Assembly: GCA_000711775.1 (NCBI GenBank)
Contig: ARYC01001402.1
Location: forward strand, 1 to 64,000
DNA: 64,000 nucleotides
DNA from: Oxytricha trifallax
Taxonomy: Eukaryota > Ciliophora > Spirotrichea > Sporadotrichida > Oxytrichidae
Direction: 5' to 3'
Part shown: positions 1-11,615 of the stretch, one piece after another
Position numbering within the stretch: position 1 is the first letter of the stretch
Layout of the letters: the number at the start of each line of letters is the position of its first letter
Program-made: the position numbers and the translations under genes
The notes under the pieces: model-generated
Database searches by the model: none
What the model saw: only the letters and a program-made list of their open reading frames with translations
Told to the model about the DNA's origin: nothing

Positions 1-3000
1 AAGTTAGGAAATTCAATAACTTACAATGATTATATAGACTCGAATACTTAAGGGACAATTATAAAAAAGGTTTTACGGAGAGTGCTTTATATCTGTATAA
101 GTAGAGATTCTATAGCCTTAGACTCGTTGGTTTTCTTCCCTTCAAATGTTTTATTGAATTCTTTCATAATTTGAACTGATTATATCATTGAGTCCAGATA
201 GTATGCTAAACTATAATCTTGAGAATAGTAATCAATATATTTTTGCACTTTTTCCCATTAAGTTTCTATAGGAAGTTAAACACAAATACTTACTTAGCTA
301 TTACCCATTGAGTTTTTGGCAAAATTCCTGAAACTTTGTACATTAGCTCTATTTTCGGGCTTAATTTAGTTGTATTTATATTGACTATCCTCATAATATG
401 AATAACTGTCTAACTTTGGGGTTGCCATAGTGTCAATAAGTATCATCATATACTTTTCTCCTCTGCTACACAATAATCTAACTCTTGAAAGTTATAACTA
501 TAAAAAGTTAAGGCTTTGTATATTTACCAACTAAAGAATTTGACATAAAAGCTCTTAGTCTATACTAGTAATCCGCAGGAATTTAATAGATAGTTTAAGG
601 AGGCTCTTAATCCTAGAGTTACACTGAGTAGAACTTTATCATATACGGCTTGCTGAGGCCTATATCGAATTCTTCACTTGCAAATAACTCATCAATCAGG
701 TTTTCAATTATTTGCTCTTCTTTACCTTTAACACTTCAAGTCTTTAGGGTATCAGTATAATTCCTCTCCTCATCGACATGGCCACTAGATAATAATCTTC
801 ATTTTCTCTTACAACGGCGAATTGTGATCTAGGGATAGGATTATCACTGTAAAAGTAAATGAGCTCCACAATGATTGAATTCTCTCCGAATACGTAATCA
901 CAAAAATTATCCCTATTGCAGTAATGAAGTTTATAGATAGAAGGAAACATCTCCAAATTCTATTCTTCTGTATATTTTTCCAATATCCTAATTACTTTAA
1001 ACTGTTGAAGTTTGAAATTGAAGACTAAGGATTGAAGTACTTAGCATAGTGGAAAAACCAGTGGGTTTAAAAAACATTCACTGGTTATATCTTCAGGCTT
1101 TGAAGAATAAGATGCGGCTAAGAGCATGAAAGTCGCTCTTAAATCATTATAAACCGGTCCATTACAGAGTATATTTAACAGTCCAAGAAGTTCATTTGGG
1201 TATGAATAATTCTAGGAGTTCTTATGTATCTAAGGCTTGAAAACGTAATCTGAATTGAAAGCCTAATGATAATTTCTATGCTAGAAAAATTTGGTCATTT
1301 TACTCTATTTAGAATTTAATGCCTAAAAGAGGTATGCATAAGGCGATGCTAGTTACACTCGAAGAATGGTGATCCGGTGAACATTTCCTTCTTATCTACA
1401 TCACTATGTTCATTAATATATTTATTGAAGTTGATAGCGTGATCCAGAGTGCCCATTAAATATAATGTCTCAGATTCAGAGAATTACAGAGTAGGAAAAT
1501 CACGTATTTCAAATTGGTGTAATGTACTATCATAATCCTTATCAGCTAATATTTTTTGATTTGTAATTCAAGGATAATTTCTTTTAAGCTTTTATTTAAA
1601 GATCATCATAATTTTTAGTTTAAGCTTTAAACTTTGAAGCTTTTGTAATTGAATTCTTACTCGTTAGTTTATAGCTATCGGGATCTTTTTCAATAGCTGC
1701 ACCCGATTCTCTATTTTTGAAATAAATTTCATCTGAAACAAGATCCTTATTTTATTAAATAATCTTATCTTCGTAAGTTATTGACTGCTTTTTGTTTCTT
1801 TCAGATAGTGATCGCTTTTTAGAAGCAGTCCTACATTTTTTTTACTTTTCTATTCTTTCCTAATCTACCAATTCTATATTGAACACATTATTTACAGACA
1901 TGTTAGTGTTTTTGATTGTAGCGAGAGCAAGCCAATATTTTTGTTTTATGAATTCTTTCAGCTTTTCCTCGAACTTTTTAAAAAGTTCTTCACAGGAATC
2001 TGCTTGTTATTTATAAGTGAGCGGATTCGCTCTTAATTTATTGATTAGAGTTTGATAATCGAGAAGTTAATCCTCTAAATGTACTTAAATTGCATGGATA
2101 TCTTGATTCAGAAGCTTAGGTTATTTGTAAGTGACCTGCGTCATGGTGTCCAGAACTTAACCAATATCCTAATAATCAACTTCATTATCATCAGAATCAA
2201 TCAATGCTAAATTTAGTTTGAATTTTCGATTTTGATTGTTATTAGGATTCTAATTCATTATTGAAGATACTAAATTAGAAGCATATTAATCTTGTTCGAT
2301 AGATTGATTAAGAAGATCCTTTTAGTTGATTTTATAGGCATTCAAATTATCATTATTCTAGAAGTTTTGAATATCGTTCCCTTCTTCATTGTGATATTAA
2401 CCCTCAATATTTAAATTGATTTCGACATTCATCTTGATTTTAGTATCTTATTCTTGCTACTCTTGCTAGTCCTTTTCTTATTCTAAGCTGTTCATATTAT
2501 ATGATTGACGAATTCTACATTTGCTTAACATATTTCTTTTTACTTTACGAGTCATGAATTGAATAAATTCTCATTTAAATTATTGTCTTTTTCATAAGCT
2601 TTGAAGTAATCAGCATTATGGTCAAAGCGTATGTATTTTAAATCAGTGATCTTGGTATTTAGTATATTCTTAGAGATTTTCACAATTTTAATATTCTGAA
2701 ATGAAGTGTTATTTAACTTTTTGTTTGAAAGAGCATTTTTAAAAGGTAGAATTGCAAGTTGGTTAAGTTCAAGCTCGCTTTACTATAAGACTTCATTTAG
2801 CGGCTAATCAAGTTTGTTGATGAAAATAGCGTGAAGTGCTCGCATCAAGATTTTGAAGAAGTCCTCATTTCATAAATCTGGGCTTTCTATAAGTTTATCA
2901 AAATAGCAGAGAAGAAGCTCAGTTGCATTATCATCATGAGAAACAAGAAACTCAAAAATGGTACCTTTCCATTCTAATAAATCCTGTCCTTCTACGAACT

Positions 3001-3136
3001 TGCATGACAAAGAATAAAGTCCTATTATTTCAAGAGGAGAGTCACCTTCTTTATATGCATATGTAATCTGTCCCACATCATTTGGTAGTAATTAAAATAC
3101 TGCTTGGTCACCAATCGATTATTGCATTCCTTCCAT
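1..3136 (-). pseudogene. Large unrecognised protein, frame broken, runs off left edge
   Basis: Read on the minus strand from ATG at 3136 with TAA/TAG as Gln, the strand is protein-like to the left edge in long TGA-free blocks. One block of about 318 codons runs from 2495 to 1542. The text is Asn/Lys/Gln-rich in the middle, with more globular sequence near 1500-700. Breaks: an in-frame TGA at 2870-2872 after which the same frame continues, a TGA at 2552-2554, and frame changes near 2500, 1540, 1300 and 690. No pointer-flanked IES was seen at the breaks, so this is a decaying gene or an assembly with indels. I do not recognise the family. The gene is divergent from the transposase-like gene at 3243, about 106 bases away. 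Confidence 0.5.
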
Positions 3137-3242
3137 TTTAATTTATAATTAAAATACTAAAGATATCTATTTATATTCTTAATGATATTATAATATAATT
3201 AATTTGATCAAGCTTCATCTGTAAAATTATACCTAGAAATAA
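3137..3242. promoter_or_regulatory. Short AT-rich divergent intergenic spacer
   Basis: About 106 bases of AT-rich DNA separate the two divergent start codons. In ciliates of this group such short spacers usually hold both promoters. No specific motif can be assigned. Confidence 0.3.
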
Positions 3243-5994
3243 ATGAAGACCTAAAAAACAGATAACTAGAATGCACGTATAAACTTACACCCTAACGAAG
3301 AGTCTAAGAATGGATTATAATCAGAAATTTCTTGCTCATAGCAGTCGATATTAAGCGATGATTTTCTTATTTCTAATGCCTAATCTGTAATTAAACCAAG
3401 CAAAGTTAAGGCTTAAGAGAAATCTATTGTTAAATGGACTCCTGTCGTGCTTGGTAAATTATTCCCAAACGTTATTTAGTCAAAAAAGCCCACACACAAT
3501 TCTGGACAACTGCTAAACAGTGGTAAAGTCCCTGTACAAATCTAGAAGCTTACAGGTGGAGCAATCATAAAACTTCCTTAAGAAAAAATTCAAGAATAGT
3601 TAGCTAACAATGTTGATGTTTGTTACATTAAAATGATGATGAGCTTTGCAAATTCCTTAAAGCTTACCTTCAAAGTTTTCGACTTGCCAGAATCAGGAAT
3701 AAACCAGTTATGAATAATTAAGGAAGCGACACAAGCAATAATATTACAGGAGGATGTAAAGTTGATGAGTAACAAGGAGCTCTTAGAGGCAGTCAAAAAT
3801 TAATAGATGCACTCAACAAGACAATAAAATAAAAAGGCAAATCCTAGAAGTTAAGTAGCAATCCTTTTTTGAAGAAAAGAGAAGCTAAGCTCGCATGTAA
3901 GAAATTAGAGTTAAAAATCTATACTATAACGAACAATTAAAGCCTCGTCAAGTGGCTAAGAAATTGAGGATGGATGTGGATGTTGTATACAAGACTATCG
4001 AAAAGTTTAAGTACGAGGTCAAGCATAAGATTCTTGATCCTGAACCACAAAAGAAAGTGGGTAGAAAAGGGGTTTGTGGGAACTAGCTCTTGCTTGATTC
4101 TATACAGGCCTACCTAGAACAGAACGGAATTTACGAAGTTACAGGATAGAAGCTTCATAATTATTTATTAAACCTGGCTCAAACAAAGCCAGAGTGGAAG
4201 CTACTTAAGGTGCCTTGCGTTACCACTCTTCAAAAGATTCTGTGAGATAAGTTCCATCTAAGATATGGGAAAACTCAGGCTGCTAATACAAAGTATAGAG
4301 ACCCGAACTTCAATAAGAAGAGGCTCTGGATTAGCAGGTTGTTGGCTCAGTTCTTATATGAGGATGCAGTTATCATTTCAGTTGATGAGAGCAACTTACG
4401 ATCGGACTCGATGCCCTCAAAGTAATGGAGCTTCAACATTAAAGATATGCATCGAGATTCTGCAAAATTACAGAAGCGATAAAAAAGGTTGCAAAATGAT
4501 AGCATGATCCTCGCTAGCGATGACAAACTTTTGTATGGAAAAATGCTCCTCAAAATGAATCAAAGTTCTGATTCTTCAACTTCAAAATTCTCAGAGAGCT
4601 TACACCTGGAAAAAATCGAAAATGTTGGGGAATAATTAGAGAAGGTTTCAAATTCATTTGACTTAGGGTTTTCTTAAAATTGTAATTAAAATGTTGGAAA
4701 TATTAAAGGTGGAAAATTCGGTGTGGCTAAGTCAATTTCGTAAGCAATTAGCAATTTTGCAATGAAAAGCTTTATAGGATCTAAGGTAGGATAGGGGTTT
4801 AAGAAATATCCTAGACTCCAAAGAATCTTGTCAGCACTCCAATCTAAATTCATGGAGCGAAAGTTCTTAGGGGGTCAAAGTAGTCATCGAAAACCAGTAA
4901 TTATAGTTAGAAAACCATTGAAAATACTAAGGTAATTATTAATGCATAATACTTTTAAGGAAATCCATAACTGAAACCATAAAAAAAGCAACTTCAGACC
5001 CCTTCAATGAAAACTCGGCTTGCATTTACAAAGGACCTCTCCCCGATATTAGAGGTCCCTGAGACCTCCAATTAGAAATTCAGCTTGACTAAAACTTTTC
5101 AGAGTTTCCGCATAAATAGTTCAGTGAAATCAGTAATGTCTGAAGACAATTCAGCTTCAAAAGTGAAGAGTGGTTTAACTCCTATTCTCGATAAAATATC
5201 AAAAATAAAACTGGAATCTTCGAGGAAGAAGTCTGTTGACCTAGGTGCCGAAACCAAGTTGGAAAGTCGGTTTGCGGTCACTCCTAGGAAATTAAAACTC
5301 TCAAGTAGCTTCCAAAAAGACTCATCGAACCCTGGGTCAGAGCAGGGAAACTTGCAGAGTGAAAGGGCCTCTTACTAAAAGCTTTGGCCCCAGCTATTTA
5401 TAGACCCTCACATGAAAAGCATTAAGGAATACTAGAGCGAGATGAAGCAGAACCTGGGACACTATGGGATGAAAGTGAGAGAGTTGTCAATTAAGAAAAG
5501 CTCAACTAAGAGATAGCAATTCTCAATGTCTTATATTGCTGCGATTTCCTAGGATAAAATTATCTCCAGTCAAGTGATAGAAGGAGCTTTTGACTCAGTT
5601 CTCTTTGAAAACTTTATCTACCATACCTTACGCAGTGTAAGAACTGACAAAGAACTACACTCTAAGAAAGTGGTCCTGCTGATGGACAACGCAGTCATTC
5701 ATAAATATTCAGAGATGTTAGCCACAGCCGGAAAGTTCAAAGTGAATGTGCTCTTCAACGCCGAATACTCGCCTTGGCTCAATCCAATTGAGCAGTTATT
5801 CTCCTTTACAAGAAGGAGATGAAGATGGACACTATTCAAAACAAGTAAGTTTTAATGGGCTTTACACTTTTAGGCAGCAATTGGTGAAGAGGGTTGCGGA
5901 AATCGTTCAGAATTTAAGAAAAGAAGACATCCAGGGAATGTGGGCATTCAGTATCAAGAAGTGGATTCACACTCTTCGGTTCGGTTTTGTGTGA
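3243..5994 (+). pseudogene. Tc1/mariner-IS630-type transposase-derived gene with a long insert
   Basis: Starts at ATG 3243. A helix-turn-helix-like stretch (RQVAKKLRMDVDVVYKTIEK) lies near 3950-4010. The catalytic triad is recognisable: first Asp in ISVDESN (codon 4384-4386), second Asp in LLMDNAVIHK (5685-5687), Glu in SPWLNPIEQLFS (5790-5792). The second Asp and the Glu are 34 residues apart, the D34E spacing of Tc1/mariner. Between the first two Asp lie about 430 codons instead of the usual ~90, filled by Ser/Lys-rich sequence. A 29-base intron (gtaagt...ttttag, about 5846-5874) precedes a C-terminal segment ending with TGA at 5994. Damage: in-frame TGAs near 3710 and 4241, frame changes near 3690, 3890 and 5805, and a break near 4975. 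No telomeric ends or inverted repeats flank it, so it may be a domesticated gene now decaying. Confidence 0.6.
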
Positions 5995-6757
5995 TGATGT
6001 TTGTTTCATAGCTGAAGTAGTGTATAAAACATGTTTCCCTTTACAATTTCCCCTGGCATGTCAGTTTTAAATTCATCGCAGATTATTATAATTAATAACA
6101 CTATTTATATTTTACTTAAAAATGTCCTAATTCACTCTTTACAACACTCAATTCTTAAATACTGCTTCTATTTCACATTTGCACTCTTAAAATGGCCACT
6201 TCCTTCGCGATTCTACTTAGTTGCATTTCCTTTCATATTATCGCAATTATGCCTGATGCGATATTTTGGCAAAACTTCCAATCTTTAATGGAGTTACCCT
6301 ACTTTCAAGCCTTTTCGGTAAATGAGAGAGGTTTTTATGAAAAAGTCCCTATTTTGCCCTAAACTACGCAAATCTCTGAAATCGCTAATTTAGCAAATCT
6401 CCCAACTTCCCTAATTATAAAGACCCCTAAATTTGAGATGTATCAATTTTTACAAATACATATATAATTTTGACCAGCCCCCTAAATTTTTTGACCAACT
6501 ACTAATAAAAAAATGACACATAGCAACAAAAAAACAGGGGTTTTGAAATTGAGGGGATTTGGGGTTTACGCATTTTTCCATTGGTCTAATTATATTATTT
6601 ATTTAATTTTAATTTTATTTTCACAATTTCCTGATTCAATTCTATTTTAGCAATATTATAAATTCAAAAATAGCATTTTCTATAAAGAAACTCAGAAATC
6701 TATTATATTTTTCGTATTTTATGTCAGTTATAATCTGAAATAAGAATTTTAACTTAC
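5995..6757. other. Gene-free stretch, AT-rich
   Basis: Follows the transposase-like gene. It holds short open stretches with no recognisable protein and a C/G-run patch at 6470-6565 (ccccta and ggggattt-like words). The left part of the CK1-like gene's first intron or IES should lie at its right end. Nothing else is supported. Confidence 0.4.
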
Positions 6758-7105
6758 CATTTTAATGGCAACTTCTTAATTTGAAAGAGTGTCAACTCCT
6801 TGAAATATCTCGCCAAAAGATCCCTTCCCAATTGATTTTATGCAAATTTATGCATTAAAAAGCTTTTATTAAATTTACAATTGAAACTAAGTTTAAAGAG
6901 AAACTTTGCTTTCTCAACTTTAAATATGCAAATCTTATATTTAAATATGAATTGATTTTGTGATCATAAATCTTCCATTTGCCATCATTCCTTGACTATA
7001 GTCTTATTAGGGAGCATAATTCACTGCTGCCCCTGATACCATATTATTTCCTGCATGTTCATATCTTATTAAATTCTTATTACTCACTTGAGATGTCACC
7101 TGCAT
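6758..7105 (-). CDS. Casein-kinase-1-like protein kinase, 5' MDSs only
   Basis: On the minus strand, ATG at 7105 opens 52 codons to 6950. An IES follows, then 24 more codons to a splice donor GTAAG at 6757. Joined at the pointer, the protein contains IGKGSFGEIFQG and EVAIKM, the glycine-rich loop and the VAIK lysine of a protein kinase. The short N-terminal leader and the wording of the loop suggest the CK1 family. The catalytic loop and the rest of the kinase are not found to the left, so later segments must be elsewhere (scrambled or outside the window) or lost. Kinase identity is secure; the CK1 subfamily is an inference. Confidence 0.7.
6840..6949 (-). other. Internal eliminated sequence with 10-bp pointer
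   Basis: The direct repeat AAAATCAATT (minus-strand reading) occurs at 6950-6959 and at 6830-6839, exactly at the two edges of the interrupting AT-rich segment. Removing the segment plus one repeat copy fuses TK-SI to GKGSFG in frame. This is the expected structure of a non-scrambled MDS-IES-MDS junction. Confidence 0.8.
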
Positions 7106-7638
7106 ATTATAATAAAGTATAAAACATTAGTTAATTCATTTTAGTATAATTATATATATATTGGTTGATGCTGTTGTGTTATTAGTCTCACAATTAATGA
7201 GTGATTATTCAATTTATAATTAAAAATGAAATAATATATAATAAAATGCCCTTTATCAAACCATTAATATTATTATTACTTATTATTGCAAAAATAAAAG
7301 ATTAAATATTTTAAGCAATTAAATTAAATCGAATAATTCAATGAATTATTTATTATTTCTTTAATAAAGAAATAATAATTAAGCTGAAATCTTATTAAAT
7401 CATTATGTTTAGCAATCAAATAAAACTAAATCAATCTGACTACACCATGAAATCAATATATTCATTCAGAAGCAAATACAATTCTTCAATTTGTTATTCA
7501 TTTTCAAATTTCATTCACATTTCATATATTTTTATAGCATAATAGATTAATTGGAATAATAGTATGGATGTTAGTATGTGATGAACTTAAAAGTTTTAAA
7601 TTTAAAATAATTGACGTAAAATTAATATAAATTTAGAA
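7106..7638. other. Divergent intergenic region, AT-rich
   Basis: Separates the minus-strand kinase start from the plus-strand DHHC gene. It contains a (TA)-rich run at 7151-7162 and a hairpin around 7344-7378 (ttatttctttaa/ttaaagaaataa). No coding segment was recognised. It presumably holds both promoters. Confidence 0.4.
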
Positions 7639-9592
7639 ATGCCGAGAAGGTTACCAGTAAGACCTGCCAAACTAATAGGCAATCTCTTTGTACTTTTCGT
7701 TATGTTTGTCATTGGTTCACTCTACTATACTTATGTCTTTATGATATGGGGACCAAGAACTATTGGTAGGTATTAGAAGGGGTAAAATCAAATAATAAGT
7801 TTGCTATTAAACATATGATAACAAAACCTATAAAATTATTGTTAATTATATATTTGAATATTGATAAGTTTATACAATATATATTTTTAGTTCTTATTTT
7901 TATTTTGGTGCATTTAATTTGCTCATTAATTTATTTAATAGCCTAAATCATATTTGATGCTCTTAATGATAATTTTAGTTTTTAGCTAATTAAGGAAATC
8001 CATTTATATATGGTTGATATTCACAACATAATTCATTTTAGAAGATGCCTGACCTATAATGCTATTAATTATATTGTATATTCTTTATACTTTTAAAAAT
8101 TTTCTGTCGGCAATAATACCCACCTCAAGTATTTCATCATCGATTTTAAACTGTTATTTAATATTATTTATCCTATAGATAACTTTTATGTGCTTATACT
8201 ATTAGCCTTCTTTCATGTATTTTTCATACTGCTCGTGTGGTCGTTTTTCCAAGCTATGACCACTGATCCAGGACAGGTGCCTGTTTTTTGGGTAACTATT
8301 ATTATTACAATTTCATCTTATAATAGGGCTTTCATTTGGGTGACCCAGAGAACAAAAGACGCAGATACTGTCTAATGTGCAATGTATTTAAACCTGAAAG
8401 GTGCCATCATTGCTCAGCATGCAATAGATGTGTCTTGAACATGGATCATCATTGCCCCTGGATAAACAATTGCGTAGGTTTCTGGAACAGAAAATACTTC
8501 ATGTTACTTTTGATATACGTGCTAATCACAACTTACTTCGTATTTATCACAATGATGTACGATTTTATCATCAGCATTAAATGGGAAATCGACGCCTACT
8601 ACTATACATCCTCAACTCATGATAGAAATCTACTAGTTAGAAGTACAATAATCTAACTTGCTTTTATCGTTAATGCTATGATTGGAACACTTATGACTTT
8701 CTTCCTAAAATTCCATCTATATCTTGTGTCAACAAATAAGACAACGATTGAAAACTTAGATAAGAAAGGACAGGTCTATAAGAGTGTGTATGATGTCGGT
8801 AAAGAACTTAATTGGCAGTAAGTTTTCGGTACAAACTTTTGGTTGTGGCCCTTCCCAGTTTTTATGAGTAGTGGAAAACCATTAGGTGATGGCATTTATT
8901 GGGAGTCAAATACTAAAGATGATAGAAATTCTTAAGCAAGTCCAAGTACCAATCGTAGAACATCTATGTCCCCTTAAAAAAATTAAAATCAAAACTAAAA
9001 CCAGACTCCAGGCATCAACCATAGACAAGATTTTTGTTATTCTTTTTTATGTGTAAAAGGTTAATCAGTTGCAATGAGCTCACAGCAGAATTTCAGTGCT
9101 CAACCTTAGAATAATCGCATATTGTCAAATGATGCTACACCAAATTAATACAGAGGACAGGGAATATAGCCTTACGAAACTAACAATCAAATTGCAGGAG
9201 CATATTCTCCTTAAGATTCAAATAACTAAAGGTTCTAGTAATAGCAAATCTAACAAAGAAATATGCAATACTAATAGTAGTAACAATAACAACAATAAAT
9301 GATGATGCAAAACGCTAATTAAAACCCTGATAATAGAATCATTATGCATCAAGAAGATAACAGAGACGCTATGCGAAGAAATTTGCAAGCCATCTCATAA
9401 AACTATCAAAGAGCTCAATAGCTGAGTCAAAACATAGTACAAAATCAAAATAGACAGAGTTAAGGATCAAATTAGAAATATATTGGCACAGCAAATAAAA
9501 CTGCACAGAATAAAGTTGGTGGAGGAGGCCAATTAAATGGCAGTGCGGGTAGTGGGACTGTAAAGGGTCTAACAAGAAAGAGAAAACCATGA
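7639..9592 (+). CDS. DHHC-type protein S-acyltransferase (palmitoyltransferase)
   Basis: Membrane enzyme that attaches palmitate to cysteines of target proteins. The first segment (7639 to about 7770) encodes a basic N-terminus and transmembrane helix 1. A second helix is encoded just before DPGQVP (about 8190-8280). A 35-base intron (gtaact...aatag, 8292-8326) follows in phase 0. Exon 8327-9592 is open for 421 codons. The Cys-rich domain is complete, with [30 protein letters not shown] and the catalytic DHHC near 8446-8457. Two more hydrophobic helices follow (about 8500-8560 and 8650-8720), then a cytoplasmic tail with a Gln-rich run of 8 or more residues encoded mostly by TAA/TAG/CAA. TGA at 9590-9592 ends it. 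The region between the first and second segments carries an IES and/or intron. Confidence 0.9.
7772..8177 (+). other. Non-coding interruption (IES and/or intron) in the DHHC gene
   Basis: The first segment stays open to a TGA near 7818, then about 400 bases of AT-rich DNA precede the second transmembrane helix. Its length is far above the 29-77-base introns seen in neighbouring genes, so an IES is likely. I could not identify the pointer, so the edges are approximate. Frame-compatible text also extends back to about 8105, so the right edge may be further left. Confidence 0.5.
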
Positions 9593-10234
9593 TCAACTAG
9601 GATTATTTATAAATTTTTGTTTCTTTGCATATCAATTTTCATATTCACTCAATTGTGCAGATTTTATAGTTACTCTTCTTTTTCTCATACTAAAACCGAT
9701 GTCTAAGTCTTAACTATCCTTACAGTCTAGTTAAGATCGATGCGTTTGTAACGCATCGATTTATGTACACTAAAGTGTACACCTTTCCTAAAATTTAAAA
9801 CCCAAAGAAGAAACCCTTATTAGGGTTTTAACCAACTTATTATAATTAATTTCAAGGTGTAATAAGAATTCTTATTTTTAATTTTAAATATTAACATTTG
9901 GATATTTTATTATTAAAAAAAAACTAAAATAGAGATTTAATCAATTTTTTGATTATTTAAAACTAGATGGAGTTTGGAAAACAATTTTTATTTATATAAA
10001 TGCCAAGAAATAAAATTTTATTATCTTAATAATATAAAATAAATTCAATAACTATAAAGAATATTATCATTAAAAAATTCTATTCCCTATCGATAAAAAA
10101 TATATGTTTAATTATCAGAAATTAAAATCCACCGAAATTGTAATAAACTACATAAAAATTATAAAATTTCCAAAATACCTTTATTTTAACAATATGAAAC
10201 CCTAATTAATTTATTAAATCCTAAAATATCCAAA
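9593..10234. other. Intergenic region with three consecutive hairpins
   Basis: Downstream of the DHHC stop, short palindromes follow one another: atcgatgcg/cgcatcgat (9739-9762), gtacact/agtgtac (9766-9781) and aaaccct/agggttt (9807-9830). The rest is AT-rich with no coding signal. They may be 3'-end or chromosome-fragmentation related, but that is speculation. Confidence 0.4.
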
Positions 10235-11615
10235 ATGATCCAAGGGTTCAACAATTTATATTAAATAAGTCACTCTTATGATGAAGTTCACCAGGGAAAG
10301 TCACAGTTAAAATCAAATGAAAATTCATATATTTCCTCATAAAATGAATGCGATACAGAGGCAGAGACTCATTACATCCAATAGCAAACCCAGAACTGTT
10401 TTATCTGCTAGGGTGATTCGGAGTATCAAGAAATCGCTTCGGAGTGCTAATTTTGTGGGTTGAAAATATGTTCCCTCTGTTTTCAAGACCTCAATCCAAA
10501 AGATAGAGTCAGATCTTCTTCGATAATAAACAGGTGTCCTAATAATCAATGTCTGGCAACAAGGCAATCACGATCATGGATTCTTGGTTAATCATAGGTA
10601 AAGCAATTTGTTAATCATTTTATACATTATATAGCTTTAGAAGTATGATGCTTATCATGGATGGTCATTTAAGCTATAGATCTGCGAGTTAATTCCAAAT
10701 ATTTAAGCCCGAGAGTATTTCTTAAGAACAGATGAGCTTCAAACTGGTTTCTTATAGAAGGAAAGCTAAAAAACTTTCAAGTGCTTGATCTGTAAAGAAA
10801 CAAATATTCCATTCTTCGAATTCAAAGAACATTTCGAGGAAATTTGCCCAGAGATTGTTGTTACTTGTTAAGGGTGTAAAATTCATGAATGTGCTCGATC
10901 AAAGTTAAGATTTCATATTAATGATTGCGAGTACAGTGAACACCAATGTAATAAATGCGATCAAAATTACATACTAAAGGATCTTAAAACACATGACTGC
11001 TTCTCAATGCTAGAGCATAAATTCAATTAAGTTCTAAAAGAAAATCTAAATCTTGAAGCCATTATAGGAGATCTAAAAGCCAAGGATTAAAAGTAGAGAG
11101 CAACTTTTAAAGAGTTAGTTATAAACATAAAGTATAACAACAAGCAAATTGAATAACTTAACAGGGATCTTAGTGGGGAAGCATAGCTTGAGACTTAGGC
11201 TTTCGGTAGTAAGTTTTGCAAGAAGTGCTAAAATGGAGTGGGTCACCTTACCTGTGCTCTATGCAAGGACTACATGTGTTTTGGGTGTCGTAGATTTTGC
11301 TGGAAATGTGTACATACTAAAACACAATTTAACTTTAGAAAAGAGACGCAATCAACTCCAGAGAAATAAAATTAGTTAAATTAAAGCAGCTTCTTTAAGA
11401 AAAGGGATGAAAAATACAATTATAAGCAGTAAAATCAATATAGTAATAATTAAAATAGCTACTACAACAAATATTAGAATAATCCTTATCAAAATAGTCA
11501 GAGTTAAATAGCAATCAGTTTATGCAGGACGTGTGTATAAAAATGCAATGTATGTAAAGAATCTTATTGCTAAAAATGTAAAAACTGCATTTGTAACATT
11601 CATGAAGATCTATGA
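10235..11615 (+). CDS. Cys-rich multi-zinc-finger protein (TRAF/RING-like fingers)
   Basis: ATG 10235, one 37-base intron (gtaaag...atatag, 10598-10634), stop TGA 11613-11615, giving 446 residues with TAA/TAG as Gln. Repeated Cys pairs suggest several zinc sites: CFICQGD, then CQFCGLKICSLCF near residues 50-85; a TRAF-type block CLICKE...CPEIVVTCQGCKIHECARS...CNKCDQNYI near residues 185-255; CKKCQNG...CALCKDYMCFGCRRFCWKC near 315-350; and a last CRTCVQKCNVCKESYCQKCK before the stop. Asn/Gln/Tyr-rich linker precedes the last block. No IES is seen. The domain class suggests protein-protein or ubiquitin-related roles, but no catalytic RING consensus could be confirmed. Confidence 0.8.

Noticed and set aside
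1..3136. Ubiquitin-specific protease identity for the left-edge protein
   Set aside because: Some text felt reminiscent, but no Cys or His box could be found; left unrecognised.
6535..6570. Degenerate telomere repeat (gggatttggggttt)
   Set aside because: Units do not keep the G4T4 register; treated as chance G/T-rich sequence.
9369..9596. Minus-strand open frame of 75 codons
   Set aside because: Antisense of the Gln/Asn-rich tail of the DHHC gene.
11149..11379. Plus-strand 76-codon frame
   Set aside because: Out of frame with the well-supported zinc-finger gene that covers the same bases.
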